The position numbers and the translations under genes were made by a program. The notes below the pieces were generated by a model that was given only the letters and a program-made list of their open reading frames with translations, had not been told where the DNA came from and did not search any database. Below, piece after piece: positions 27,973-37,005 of a stretch of DNA of 64,000 bases. Source of the DNA: Thermoguttaceae bacterium (lineage in GTDB: Bacteria > Planctomycetota > Planctomycetia > Pirellulales > Thermoguttaceae). Each line of letters starts with the position of its first letter. The stretch's first letter is position 1. The stretch spans positions 1 through 64,000 of the forward strand of contig JAGBDN010000025.1 in assembly GCA_017937485.1 (NCBI GenBank), in the 5' to 3' direction.

Positions 27973-28989
27973 ATGAAAAAATCCCCTATTTTCGCGATTT
28001 TAACCGCTTTATCGGCGACCGTTCCGCTCGGTTGCGGCGGTTCCGCTTCGAGCGACGTTGCGTTTATCGACGATTCGGCGCAATTTGCCGTCGCGCCCTC
28101 GCCGACGCCCGCCCAAACGACGCCCGCAACCGTCGAAGCGACGACGCCCGCCGAAACGTCGCTCGTTAACGCCGAGAAAAAAACGCCCGGAGTCGCAACG
28201 GCGGCGCTCGCGCCCCTTCCGAAATTCGACGCGCTTATCGCTTCCGGCGCCAAAATCGACAAGTCCGGCAAATCGCTCGACTTAACCGGCGTCGAAATTT
28301 TCATCGGGCTCGACGTCTCCGCCGACGCCGAACGTTGGAACGCGGTGAAAGTCGTTCGCGGCAAGGGCGTTTTGCCGTCCCAAGCTTTGCGCGCTTTCGC
28401 TAAACTTCCTAATTTAACGGAATTTCTTTGGTCGGACGCCGTTCTTCCCGCCGCAACGGACTGGGACGCCGCCTTGGCCGAGTTCGCTAAAGCGCCCAAT
28501 TTGAAAAAACTCCGATTGACCGGCTTGCGAAACGGCGAGAAATTCCCGACCGCCGCGCTCGTCGCTCTTGCCCAAGCCCCTCAACTTGCCGACCTTGACG
28601 TCAGCGGCTCGCCCGCGACCGCCGCCGACTTGGCCGCCGTCGATTGGAAAAACGGGTTCGCGAAATTGACGAAACTGAACCTTTATCAAACAAAAATCGG
28701 CGACGCCGGGGTCGACGCGCTCCTTCCGCTGACCGACCGCTTGACGTCGTTGAACCTCGACGACGCGCAAATCGGGCCGGATTCGGCGGCAAAAATCGCG
28801 CAATTTACCGAGCTTACCTTCCTTCACGTCGGACGCTCGACGCTCGACGACGCGAGTATCGCTCAGTTCGCGAAATTAGGTAAATTGGCGAAAATACACG
28901 TTACCCGCTCGAAAGCGACCGAAGCCGGGGCCGACGCGCTCCGCGCCGCGCTTCCGAACTGCGAAGTCGTTTCGCAACCGGAAAATTAA
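27973..28989 (+). CDS. Leucine-rich-repeat lipoprotein
   Basis: A 338-residue exported protein. The signal ends in the lipobox VPLGCGG (Cys about residue 21). A Thr/Pro/Ala-rich linker follows to about residue 75, then a series of leucine-rich repeats of the bacterial type: LPNLTEFLWSDA, APNLKKLRLTGL, APQLADLDVSGS, LTKLNLYQTKIGDAGVDAL, LTSLNLDDAQIGPDSAAKI, LTFLHVGRSTLDDASIAQF and LAKIHVTRSKATEAGADAL. The last repeats resemble the GALA/RNI-like type. Protein binding is likely, partner unknown. AAGGAGG gives a strong ribosome-binding site. It is second in the operon after the small lipoprotein. Confidence 0.85.
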   Translation: MKKSPIFAILTALSATVPLGCGGSASSDVAFIDDSAQFAVAPSPTPAQTTPATVEATTPAETSLVNAEKKTPGVATAALAPLPKFDALIASGAKIDKSGKSLDLTGVEIFIGLDVSADAERWNAVKVVRGKGVLPSQALRAFAKLPNLTEFLWSDAVLPAATDWDAALAEFAKAPNLKKLRLTGLRNGEKFPTAALVALAQAPQLADLDVSGSPATAADLAAVDWKNGFAKLTKLNLYQTKIGDAGVDALLPLTDRLTSLNLDDAQIGPDSAAKIAQFTELTFLHVGRSTLDDASIAQFAKLGKLAKIHVTRSKATEAGADALRAALPNCEVVSQPEN

Positions 28990-29248
28990 CGCGAAACCGC
29001 TTTTGCACGTCGAAACGAACGCGTCGACGAGCGTCCGGCCGTTTTGTCGTTTCCGTTTTTTCGGATTTCCGCTTTTAGCCCCCGTCGAAAACGCGATTTT
29101 TCGCGTTTCGGACGCCCGATTTTTCGCAATTTTGTCAATATTAATTAATACGCGTTTTTGAAGCGGCATTTTCCGCGTTTAAAAACGTCGATTTTTCGCC
29201 GCCGAACGTTCGAGCGGCGCCCTCCCTTTAATTTTAAGGAGCCGATAA
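28990..29248. other. Intergenic region before the DUF1080 gene
   Basis: No gene seen. It is AT-rich near 29130-29150 (TTGTCAATATTAATTAATAC) and carries the AAGGAG of the next gene; no well-spaced promoter was found. Confidence 0.4.
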
Positions 29249-29956
29249 ATGAAACGTTTTTGGATTTTCTGCGCTTCGCTCGTTTTTTGCGTCGCGGCGA
29301 CGACCGTTTCCGCTCAAGACGACGGGTTCGTCTCGATTTTTAACGGCAAAGACCTGACCGGCTGGTCGGGCGACCCGCGCCTTTGGACGGTCGAAGACGG
29401 CGCCATCGTCGGCACGACGGACGCCGACGCGAAAAAAATTACCCAAAACACCTCGCTTTTCTATACTGAAGACCAAAATATCGGCGACTTCGCGATCAAG
29501 TTCGACTACAAGATCACCAAGGGCGGCAACTCCGGCCTTTACTACCGCGGTTGGTTCCTCGACGGCCCGGAAAATTGGCGAATGGGCGGCTACCAAGGCG
29601 ACTTCGACGGCAATAAAAACTACGCCGGGATTATGTACGGCGAAGCGCTCCGCGGCATTTTGGCGAACCTCGGAACGGTTAGCCGCGTCGACAAAGACGG
29701 CAAAATCCGCGAAGTCGCCCGTTTCGCGACGCCGGAAGAAATCCGCGCCAACGTTAAGCTCGAAGATTGGAACAGCTACGAAATCGTCGCGCAAGGCTAC
29801 GTTTTCGTTCACAAAATCAACGGCAAAGTTACGAGCGTCTTCGTCGACGAAGACTCCGACAAAGTCCGTCGTCCGAGCGGCGTCCTCGGTTGGCAACTCC
29901 ACGTCGGCCCGCCGATGCGCGTCGAAGTCAAAAACATCTACCTGAAGAAGCTGTAA
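29249..29956 (+). CDS. Secreted DUF1080 (3-keto-disaccharide hydrolase domain) protein
   Basis: A 235-residue exported protein. A signal peptide (MKRFWIFCASLVFCVAATTVSAQ) precedes a single concanavalin-like DUF1080 domain: FVSIFNGKDLTGW, LWTVEDGAIVGTT, FAIKFDYKITKGGNSGLYYRGW and ending WQLHVGPPMRVEVKNIYLKKL. Members of this family hydrolyse 3-keto-glycosides or bind sugars, and are strongly expanded in planctomycetes and related phyla. Enzyme activity of this member is not proved by sequence. AAGGAG lies upstream, and two hairpins follow the stop. Confidence 0.9.
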   Translation: MKRFWIFCASLVFCVAATTVSAQDDGFVSIFNGKDLTGWSGDPRLWTVEDGAIVGTTDADAKKITQNTSLFYTEDQNIGDFAIKFDYKITKGGNSGLYYRGWFLDGPENWRMGGYQGDFDGNKNYAGIMYGEALRGILANLGTVSRVDKDGKIREVARFATPEEIRANVKLEDWNSYEIVAQGYVFVHKINGKVTSVFVDEDSDKVRRPSGVLGWQLHVGPPMRVEVKNIYLKKL

Positions 29957-29997
29957 TCGTCGCCTAATCCGCCTCGACTACCCGTTTTCTCTATGTT

Positions 29998-30040
29998 GAA
30001 ACGCCGCTTTCCGCGCTTTTGAACGGAACGGCGGCGTTTC
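29998..30040 (+). terminator. Terminator of the DUF1080 gene
   Basis: GAAACGCCGC (29998-30007) pairs perfectly with GCGGCGTTTC (30031-30040), then TTGTTG. Confidence 0.65.
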
Positions 30041-30047
30041 TTGTTGC

Positions 30048-30074
30048 AAAACGCCGTTTACCGCGCGGCGTTTT
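30048..30074 (+). terminator. Second hairpin terminator after the DUF1080 gene
   Basis: AAAACGCCG (30048-30056), nine-base loop, CGGCGTTTT (30066-30074). The U-run lies within the stem, as in bidirectional terminators. Confidence 0.6.
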
Positions 30075-30129
30075 AGCATTTTAACCCTCCCAACTTATTT
30101 TACGGTCTAAAAACCGCCAAAAAAACGTT

Positions 30130-31152
30130 ATGAAACCGCTGCGATTGGGCACCCGACCGAGCGCGCTCGCGCTTTGGCAAGCGAATTGGACCCGCGACGC
30201 TTTGGAAGCGAACGGCGTCCCCGTTGAAATCGTCAAAATCCACACGAAAGGCGACGTCGACCGCAATTCGGCGATCGTCAATCTTGGCGCGCAAGGCGTT
30301 TTCACGAAGGAAATTCAGCGCGCGCTCCTCCTCGGCGAAATCGATTTGGCGGTTCACAGCCTCAAAGACCTCCCGGTCGAGCGAATCGACGGGCTCCGTT
30401 TGACGGCGGTTCCGGTTCGCGCCGACTTCCGCGACGCGTTCGTTTCGAACCGGTTCGCGACGCTCGACGAACTCCCGCCCGGCGCCGTCGTCGCGACGAG
30501 CAGTATGCGGCGACAAAGCCAACTTTTGCGACGTTCGAACGGCGCTTGGGACGTCCGCCCGGTTCGCGGCAACGTCGAAACGCGCCTCAAAAAGCTCGAC
30601 GACGGCGAGTTCGACGCGATGATTTTAGCGTCGGCGGGACTGAACCGACTCGGTTTCGGCTCCCGAATCCGGCATTTTTTGGAGCGTCCGGACTTCCTCC
30701 CGGCGGTCGGACAGGGCGCGCTCGGGCTTGAAACCCGCGCCGACGACGCCGAAACGATCGCTCGCGTCGCGCCGCTGGCCGACGAAGCGACCTTTTTGAG
30801 CGTTTTGGCCGAACGTTCGCTCCTCGCGACGTTGCAGGGCGGCTGTCTCGTCCCGATCGGCGCGCTCGGCTCGCTTTCCTCGTCGACGCAAAGCGCCCAA
30901 ACTAACGCCGAAAAGAGTCAAACGCTCCGCCTCGACGCGCAAATTCTCTCGTTCGACGGCAAAACGGCGTTCCAAACGGTCGCGACGCAAACCTTCGACG
31001 CCGCGCTCTCCGACGACGACAAGCAAGAAATCACCGAACAACTCGGTCGCGACGCCGCGCAAACGCTTCTCGACCAAGGCGCGAGCGACTTAGTCGCCGA
31101 AATCCGCCGAATCCGCGACGAGCGCGCCGGGTTGAACGCCCCGCAAAATTAA
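30130..31152 (+). CDS. hemC: Hydroxymethylbilane synthase (porphobilinogen deaminase)
   Basis: It condenses four porphobilinogen units to hydroxymethylbilane in haem synthesis. The 340 residues start LRLGTRPSALALWQA and contain KGDVDRNSAI, FTKEIQRALL, the substrate-binding AVHSLKDLP and the Arg-rich TSSMRRQSQLL and RGNVETRLKKLD. The dipyrromethane-binding Cys is in GGCLVPIGAL near residue 238. A Ser/Gln-rich insertion follows this Cys. No strong ribosome-binding site precedes the ATG. No other haem gene is adjacent. Confidence 0.96.
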   Translation: MKPLRLGTRPSALALWQANWTRDALEANGVPVEIVKIHTKGDVDRNSAIVNLGAQGVFTKEIQRALLLGEIDLAVHSLKDLPVERIDGLRLTAVPVRADFRDAFVSNRFATLDELPPGAVVATSSMRRQSQLLRRSNGAWDVRPVRGNVETRLKKLDDGEFDAMILASAGLNRLGFGSRIRHFLERPDFLPAVGQGALGLETRADDAETIARVAPLADEATFLSVLAERSLLATLQGGCLVPIGALGSLSSSTQSAQTNAEKSQTLRLDAQILSFDGKTAFQTVATQTFDAALSDDDKQEITEQLGRDAAQTLLDQGASDLVAEIRRIRDERAGLNAPQN

Positions 31153-31331
31153 CGCCGACGCCGCGAACCGCCCGTTTTACCGCGCTCGACGACGTTTCCT
31201 TAACGCCGCCGAGCGCCCGTTTCTCTCAAATCGCCCATTTTCTCCGCTTCACCCAAATTGCGTCGGCGTCGTTAACGGGCCAAAACTTTCCCGCTTTTCT
31301 CGCAAAGCGCTTCGTCGACGCGTCGCGGCCC
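31153..31331. other. Intergenic region hemC to tkt
   Basis: No gene seen. It contains pyrimidine-rich motifs (CGCCCGTTTTACCGCG, TCGCCCATTTTCTCCG) that resemble parts of the 60-bp repeat at 9097-9449. Confidence 0.4.
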
Positions 31332-31359
31332 TTCACAAATTCGCTCGACGCGTTAAAAT
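31332..31359 (+). promoter_or_regulatory. Promoter of tkt
   Basis: TTCACA (31332-31337), 16-bp spacer, TAAAAT (31354-31359). A second TAAAAT follows 15 bases later. Confidence 0.6.
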
Positions 31360-31444
31360 AAACGTTAAAATACGCAAGACGCGGAACCTTCGAATCAACC
31401 TCAATCCCGGTTCCGACCGGACGCAAAGGAAAAAGGACAAACGA

Positions 31445-33505
31445 ATGCTTTCGATGACGCCTTCGGAAAAAAAAGCGATTGACACGATGCGAGCGATGGC
31501 GGCGGACGCCGTTCAAGCGGCGAAAAGCGGGCACCCGGGCACCCCGATGGCTCTCTCGCCGATCGCTTATCTCCTTTACAACGAACGAATGAAGTTCGAC
31601 CCGAACCGCCCGAATTGGCCGGGCCGCGACCGTTTCGTCCTCTCGATCGGGCACGCGTCGACGCTGATTTACACGACGCTTCACTTCGCCGGAGTGAAAG
31701 CGCTCGACGCCGCCGGGAAGCCGACGTCGGAATCGGCCGTTTCGCTCGACGACCTGAAAAGTTTCCGCCAACTCGGCTCGCGTTGCGCTGGACACCCGGA
31801 ATACGGGCGCGTCGCGGGCGTCGAAACGACGACCGGCCCGCTCGGCGCCGGGGTCGCGACGAGCGTCGGGATGGCCGCCGCCGACCGTTGGCTCGCCGAC
31901 CGTTACAACAAACCCGGTTTCGAACTCTTTTCGTCGGACGTTTACGCGCTTTGCGGCGACGGCTGTATGATGGAAGGGCTCGCGTCGGAAGCCGCGTCCC
32001 TTGCCGGCCATCTTAAGCTGGGCAATCTTTGCTGGATTTACGACCAAAACCGCATCACCATCGAAGGCAACACGGAACTCGCGTTCACCGAATCGGTCGC
32101 CGACCGTTTCGCCGCTTACGGTTGGAACGTTCTGAACGTCGACGACGTCAACGATCTTCCGGCGCTTCGCGAAGCGTTCGACGCGTTCAAAGCGACCGCC
32201 GACCGTCCGACGTTGATTATCGCCAAGAGCCGCATCGCGTTCGGCGCCCCCACTAAAGAGGGGAAAGAGTCCGCGCACGGGGCCCCGCTCGGCGACGACG
32301 AAGTCGCGGGCGCCAAGAAATTTTACGGGATGGATCCGGAAGTCAAGTTCGCCGCCGACGCGGACGTTTACGAAACGTTCGCGTCGAACCTCGGCCAACG
32401 CGGCCCGGAAGCGTCCGCCGCTTGGGACGCGCTTTTCGCCGAATACCGCAAGGCTTATCCGGAACTCGCCGCCGAACTCGACGCGATCTTCGCCGGAACG
32501 CTCCCGACCGGTTGGGACGCCGCGCTCCAACCGTTCCCGGCGGACGCGAAAGGTCTCGCGAGCCGCGCTTCGAGCGGCAAAGTCTTGAACGACGTCGCGG
32601 CGGGCGTTCCTTGGCTCGTCGGCGGCTCGGCCGACTTGGCGCCGTCGAACTGCACTTGGTTGAAAGCGGAAGACGCGGGCGAATTCGGGCCGAACTCGGT
32701 CGGGCGCAACTTCCGTTTCGGCGTCCGCGAAAACGCGATGGGCGCGATCGCCAACGGGCTGACGCTCTCCGGGCTCCGCTCTTACTGCGCGACGTTCTTC
32801 GTCTTCTCGGACTATATGCGCCCGGCGATTCGCTTGGCCGCGCTCCAAGAAATTCCGACGCTCTTCATTTTCACGCACGACTCGATCTGCGTCGGCGAAG
32901 ACGGCCCGACGCACCAACCGATCGAACACCTCGCGTCGTTGCGAGCGATTCCGAACCTGAACGTTTTCCGTCCGGCGGACGCGAACGAAGTCGTCGAAAG
33001 TTATCGCGTCGCCCTTAATTCGACGAAAACGCCGTCCGTTTTGGCGTTGACGCGTCAAAATCTCCCGACGCTCGACCGCGAAAAATACGCTTCGGCGGCG
33101 GGCGTCGCTCGCGGCGCTTACGTTCTCGCCGACTGCGACGGAACTCCGGACGCGATTTTGATCGCCAGCGGAAGCGAAGTCGCCCTTTGCTTGGAAGCGC
33201 GCGAAGCGTTGGCGGCGGAAGGCCTCAAAGTTCGCGTCGTTTCGGCGCCTTGCCTCGATTTGTTCGCGCGACAACCGCAAGAATACCGCGAATCGGTTCT
33301 CCCGAAGGCGGTCAAAGCGCGCGTCGGCGTCGAACTCGGCGTCGAGCAAGGCTGGGGCCGTTTGATCGGCGATTGCGGACGTTTCCTCGGAATGAACGGC
33401 TTCGGCGACTCCGCTCCGGCGGGCGTTTTGCTGAAACACTTCGGCTTCGTCCCGGAACGCGTCGTCGAACTCGTCAAAGAATCGATCGCCGACGCCAACG
33501 CCTGA
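31445..33505 (+). CDS. tkt: Transketolase
   Basis: A 686-residue thiamine-diphosphate enzyme of the pentose phosphate pathway, exchanging two-carbon units between sugar phosphates. Catalytic and cofactor motifs are intact: SGHPGTPMALSPI, SIGHASTLIYT, the ThDP/Mg motif CGDGCMMEG with the later Asn, the activating Glu region around RENAMGAI, and FTHDSICVGEDGPTHQPIE with the phosphate-binding His. AAAGGA precedes the first ATG; a second Met lies three codons downstream. It is a monocistronic unit between its own promoter and terminator, and its pathway partner gnd lies 28 kb away in the same window. Confidence 0.97.
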   Translation: MLSMTPSEKKAIDTMRAMAADAVQAAKSGHPGTPMALSPIAYLLYNERMKFDPNRPNWPGRDRFVLSIGHASTLIYTTLHFAGVKALDAAGKPTSESAVSLDDLKSFRQLGSRCAGHPEYGRVAGVETTTGPLGAGVATSVGMAAADRWLADRYNKPGFELFSSDVYALCGDGCMMEGLASEAASLAGHLKLGNLCWIYDQNRITIEGNTELAFTESVADRFAAYGWNVLNVDDVNDLPALREAFDAFKATADRPTLIIAKSRIAFGAPTKEGKESAHGAPLGDDEVAGAKKFYGMDPEVKFAADADVYETFASNLGQRGPEASAAWDALFAEYRKAYPELAAELDAIFAGTLPTGWDAALQPFPADAKGLASRASSGKVLNDVAAGVPWLVGGSADLAPSNCTWLKAEDAGEFGPNSVGRNFRFGVRENAMGAIANGLTLSGLRSYCATFFVFSDYMRPAIRLAALQEIPTLFIFTHDSICVGEDGPTHQPIEHLASLRAIPNLNVFRPADANEVVESYRVALNSTKTPSVLALTRQNLPTLDREKYASAAGVARGAYVLADCDGTPDAILIASGSEVALCLEAREALAAEGLKVRVVSAPCLDLFARQPQEYRESVLPKAVKARVGVELGVEQGWGRLIGDCGRFLGMNGFGDSAPAGVLLKHFGFVPERVVELVKESIADANA

Positions 33506-33570
33506 TTCGCGCCGTCTTTGAGCGTTTCATCGCGTTAAACGCCCAACAGACGATTTGACGGCGAAAAAAC

Positions 33571-33601
33571 GGCCGACGTCTTTTCGGACGTCGGCTGTTT
33601 T
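33571..33601 (+). terminator. Intrinsic terminator of tkt
   Basis: GCCGACGTC (33572-33580), loop TTTTCG, GACGTCGGC (33587-33595), then TGTTTTA. Confidence 0.8.
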
Positions 33602-34224
33602 ACGTTGCGAGGGGCGTCGCGGACGGCGGCCGATTTACGTCGCGCCGGGCGGTCTTCCGATTTTGGAGCGTCGCGACGTTCCGCGCGGCGAATCCCTTGC
33701 TTCCGTCGTTCGGCGCCCCAAAAATAAACGTCCGAAAAAAACTCGTCAATCTTCTTTTAGCGGCTTAATCACAACCGTTTTAGTCTACTTTATTTAGAGT
33801 CCAGTCTCTTTATCCATTCTTCCCAAAACCCTAATTTTAAAGCGACAAAATCGCGCTTTCAAAATTTTTCCAAAAAATTGCAAAAATTTTTAAAGTTCAC
33901 TTATTTCACCCAACTTGCCCGTCTTCACAAATCAAATATTAAGATAAGCAAGCGTCAAAAGATAGATAATTTAGTCAAGCCGGCGTAAAATCGCAATATA
34001 ATCAAGACAAACGTTTTAGCCAAATTGGCGCGCCTTCGGTTGCCGACGCGCTATATTCAACGCAATCGCTTAAAAAACGTCGTTTAGCGACAAAACAACA
34101 AACGTTTCAAAATTTAAAGACGCGCGTTCTAGACAAAATAGGTCAAATTAACCAAAAACAACGAACAGAAAAACCTTATCCGTTCGACCAATTACGCCGC
34201 GGACTTGAGAAAAAATTTTAGATA
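33602..34224. other. AT-rich non-coding region upstream of the dnaG promoter
   Basis: No gene can be supported in about 620 bases. Composition is clearly more AT-rich than the genes around it. It holds a short GC hairpin near 34028-34051 (GCGCG...CGCGC) followed by CTATATTC; a similar GCGCTATATTC context appears at about 785. No tRNA-like fold was found. Confidence 0.5.
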
Positions 34225-34253
34225 TTGACGAGAAAAACAAATGATTTTATAAT
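34225..34253 (+). promoter_or_regulatory. Promoter of dnaG-rpoD
   Basis: TTGACG (34225-34230), a 17-bp spacer and TATAAT (34248-34253): the closest match to the sigma-70 consensus in the window. Transcription would start near 34260, about 295 bases before the dnaG start. Confidence 0.88.
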
Positions 34254-34259
34254 CGTTCC

Positions 34260-34554
34260 TGTCGCGAACAGAACGTACTAACCGACGAGGAACGTTTTCC
34301 TTGCCGGAACGTTCTTCGCCGTCGTCGTTATTTTTTATCTCGTTTGCGAAAGGTAAAACGCGTTCTCCTTCACAAACTAGGCAGACTTTAACGATTTTTA
34401 CAACGCTCGTCAAGCGGAATATTCAAAAAATTTTCCATCGACGCGCAACCGACGGCAAGGGGCGTAAAATACGTCGACTTTACCGCGACGTTAACGCGTT
34501 CCCAACGCCTTAACACGCCCTTTTTCGCCAACCGCCAGTTCCAAGGAGCTTCGC
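34260..34554 (+). promoter_or_regulatory. Long structured leader of dnaG
   Basis: The predicted transcript opens with a hairpin (GTTC-C-TGT...ACAGAAC, about 34255-34274), then a second stem GAACGTT...AACGTTC (about 34291-34315) followed by CGTTATTTTTTATC. The second stem and the U-run could form a weak terminator, making either a small RNA of about 85 nt or an attenuated leader. No peptide or known riboswitch was recognised. Confidence 0.4.
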
Positions 34555-36861
34555 TTGTCCTCGCCGTCGTTCGATCAACGAGAGCAAATTCGCGACGCGA
34601 TCGACGTCGTCGACTTGGTCGAGCGATACGTCCCGTTGCGTCGGCAGGGAGCGAACTTTGTCGGGCGTTGCCCTTGGCACGACGATTCGCGCCCGAGTTT
34701 GCAGGTCAATCCGCAGCGGCAAACGTTCAAGTGTTGGGTTTGCAACATCGGCGGCGACGTTTTTTCGTTCGTTATGAAGATTGAAAACGTCGATTTCAAA
34801 GAGGCGATGCAAATCCTCGCCGATATGGCCGGGATCGAACTCGTCAAACGCCCGAAACGACCGCGCCTCGACGCTCCGTTCCGCAAACGGCCCGCGCTCC
34901 CGAGCCCGAACGCCGACGGTTCCAACGACCCGAACGCGCTCCTCGACGCCGCCTACCTCGACGCGCAAGACGCCGAGTTCGCCGGGAACGCTTCGTTAGG
35001 CGCCCAAACGACAAAAGCAAACGTCGGCGCGCAACCGCTTTACGCGCCGGCGGAAATCCCGAAAGCGACCCTTTACCGCGCGCTCGATTGGCTCGCGGGC
35101 AAGTATCGCGCCGAGTTTTTAAACTCGCCGGAAGCGGAAGACGCTCGCGCTTACGTTCGCGATCGCGGCATTTCGGACGCGGCGAGCGAGCGTTTCCAAA
35201 TCGGTTACGCGCCGCTCGATTTCGGAGCGGTCGTCGGTTGGGTCGGCGCCGATCGCAACCGCGTTCGCACCTTGGAAACGGCCGGCGTCCTCGCTTACCG
35301 CGAAGATTACGACGCGTCCGGACGCCCGAAACCGCGTCCGCGTTTCGCTCAAACGCCGCAACTCGGCCCCGACGAACGCCGCCGTTATTACGACCGTTTC
35401 CGCGGACGCCTTATTTTCCCGATTCGCGACGTCCAAGACCGCGTCGTCGCGTTCGGCGGGCGGCTCCTCCCGAACACGACGCTCAAAAGCCCGGCGAAAT
35501 ACGTCAACTCGCCGGAAACGCCGATTTTTACGAAGTCGAAAATGGTTTACGGGCTCGACCTGGCCCGCAACGCGATCCGCAAAACCCGCAAAGTCGTCGT
35601 CGTCGAAGGGTACACCGACTGCGTGATGGCGGCGCAATTCGGCTTTGAGAACGTCGTCGCGGTCTTGGGAACGGCCCTCGGCGCGGAACACGTTCGGATG
35701 TTGAAGCGGTTCGCGGACAAAATGATTTTGCTCCTCGACGGCGACGAAGCGGGCCAAAAACGGACGCGGGAAGTCCTCCGCTTTTTCGTCGAGCAAGGCG
35801 TCGATATGGACGTCCTAACGCTCCCGAACGGCGCCGACCCCTGCGAGTTTTTGCTCGAAAACGGCGCGGAACCGTTTGAAGAACTCCTCGAAACCGGAAC
35901 GGTCGACGCGATGGACTGCGCGTTCGCCGCCGCGACCGCCGGAATCGACCTCGAAAACAACGTCGTCGGCGCCGCGAAAGCGCTCGATTCGCTCCTCGAA
36001 ATCGTCGCGCTTTTCCCGGAACGCTCGACCGCGTCCGACGACCCGGTTCGCCTCCGAATGCTGAAAACGATTCAGCGTTTCGCCGCTCGTTTCCGCGTTA
36101 GCGAAGCGGAGATTCGGCGGCAGTTGGCCGAACGGCGACAAAAACAACGCGCGAACGCCGAGCGCGACGCCTTCCGCGAACAACGTTGGGAAGAACGTCG
36201 CGAACGGAACGCCAACCGTTGGAACGCGACCGGTTCCGACGCGGAATCGCCCCCGCCCCCTCCGGTCGACCCGGAAGCGGAACGAATCGCGGCGTTTCGT
36301 CGAGATTGGGTTTACCCGGTTCCGAGCGCGGACGACGAAAGCGACGACGAACTGCGCGAACGCTTCCTCCCGTTCGAGAAAAGCGTTTGGAACGACAAAA
36401 GGTTCCTGCCCAACACGTTGGAACGAGAATATTTAGAATTTTGGCTCGCCCAGCCGGAACAGTATCCGCGCCTCGCCGAAAACGTCCCGTTCGAAGCGTT
36501 GCGGTCGCCGATAACCCGCCAACTTGATTTGCTGGCGCGCGACCTTTGGAATCGCGGCGATTTGCCGACCTTCGAACGCGTTATGTTGTGGTACGAAGAC
36601 GAAACAATGAAGGCGTTTTTGATCGAACTCGACGAAAGCGCCGCCGCCAAAAACTTGCCCGAAACGCTCGCCGATCCCCAAACGTTCGAAACGCTTTTGC
36701 GCGATATTTTCGCCGGTTTCGAACGAGAACGTTTCAAGCGCGAGCTGCCGCGGCAAGTCGGTCGGCTCCGCGAAACCGAGTTAAGCCCCGAAGACAAGTT
36801 GCAAGCGCTCCTCGAATGCCGTCGCTTGCTCCAAGAAAAAGAAGAAAACCGATTCGACTGA
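34555..36861 (+). CDS. dnaG: DNA primase
   Basis: DnaG makes RNA primers for replication. The 768 residues include the N-terminal zinc site (CPWHDD, then FKCWVCNIGGD), the RNA-polymerase-like domain (GISDAASERFQIGYAP, FRGRLIFPIRD), the Toprim motifs VVVVEGYTDCVM (near 350) and LLLDGDEAGQKR (near 393), and a longer than usual C-terminal helicase-interacting region with an Arg/Asn-rich stretch around 540-560. The start is TTG, chosen because AAGGAG lies seven bases upstream and the protein begins as in the family. rpoD follows after about 145 bases, as in the classical macromolecular synthesis operon; rpsU is absent. Confidence 0.96.
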   Translation: MSSPSFDQREQIRDAIDVVDLVERYVPLRRQGANFVGRCPWHDDSRPSLQVNPQRQTFKCWVCNIGGDVFSFVMKIENVDFKEAMQILADMAGIELVKRPKRPRLDAPFRKRPALPSPNADGSNDPNALLDAAYLDAQDAEFAGNASLGAQTTKANVGAQPLYAPAEIPKATLYRALDWLAGKYRAEFLNSPEAEDARAYVRDRGISDAASERFQIGYAPLDFGAVVGWVGADRNRVRTLETAGVLAYREDYDASGRPKPRPRFAQTPQLGPDERRRYYDRFRGRLIFPIRDVQDRVVAFGGRLLPNTTLKSPAKYVNSPETPIFTKSKMVYGLDLARNAIRKTRKVVVVEGYTDCVMAAQFGFENVVAVLGTALGAEHVRMLKRFADKMILLLDGDEAGQKRTREVLRFFVEQGVDMDVLTLPNGADPCEFLLENGAEPFEELLETGTVDAMDCAFAAATAGIDLENNVVGAAKALDSLLEIVALFPERSTASDDPVRLRMLKTIQRFAARFRVSEAEIRRQLAERRQKQRANAERDAFREQRWEERRERNANRWNATGSDAESPPPPPVDPEAERIAAFRRDWVYPVPSADDESDDELRERFLPFEKSVWNDKRFLPNTLEREYLEFWLAQPEQYPRLAENVPFEALRSPITRQLDLLARDLWNRGDLPTFERVMLWYEDETMKAFLIELDESAAAKNLPETLADPQTFETLLRDIFAGFERERFKRELPRQVGRLRETELSPEDKLQALLECRRLLQEKEENRFD

Positions 36862-37005
36862 ACCGTTTTTACGGACGAAGACGGGTCGAACGGTCGGCGA
36901 GGCGCCGTCGAAACGGCGTTTCCGCTCGTTGTTTTGAGCGCGCCTTTTGAAAGCGCATCGTCGAGAAACCCTTGCGGGCGACAAGACGTCGTCAAGGAGA
37001 AACCA

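Noticed and set aside
31226..33439. Long minus-strand open frame of 737 codons
   Set aside because: Antisense shadow of tkt; Arg/Glu/Val-rich translation with no recognisable domain.
34020..34060. Possible tRNA or structured RNA around the GCGCG hairpin
   Set aside because: No T-loop GTTC motif or cloverleaf pairing could be made; only one short stem.
34192..34413. Minus-strand frame of 73 codons antisense to the dnaG promoter
   Set aside because: No ribosome-binding site or motif; it covers the promoter and leader of dnaG.
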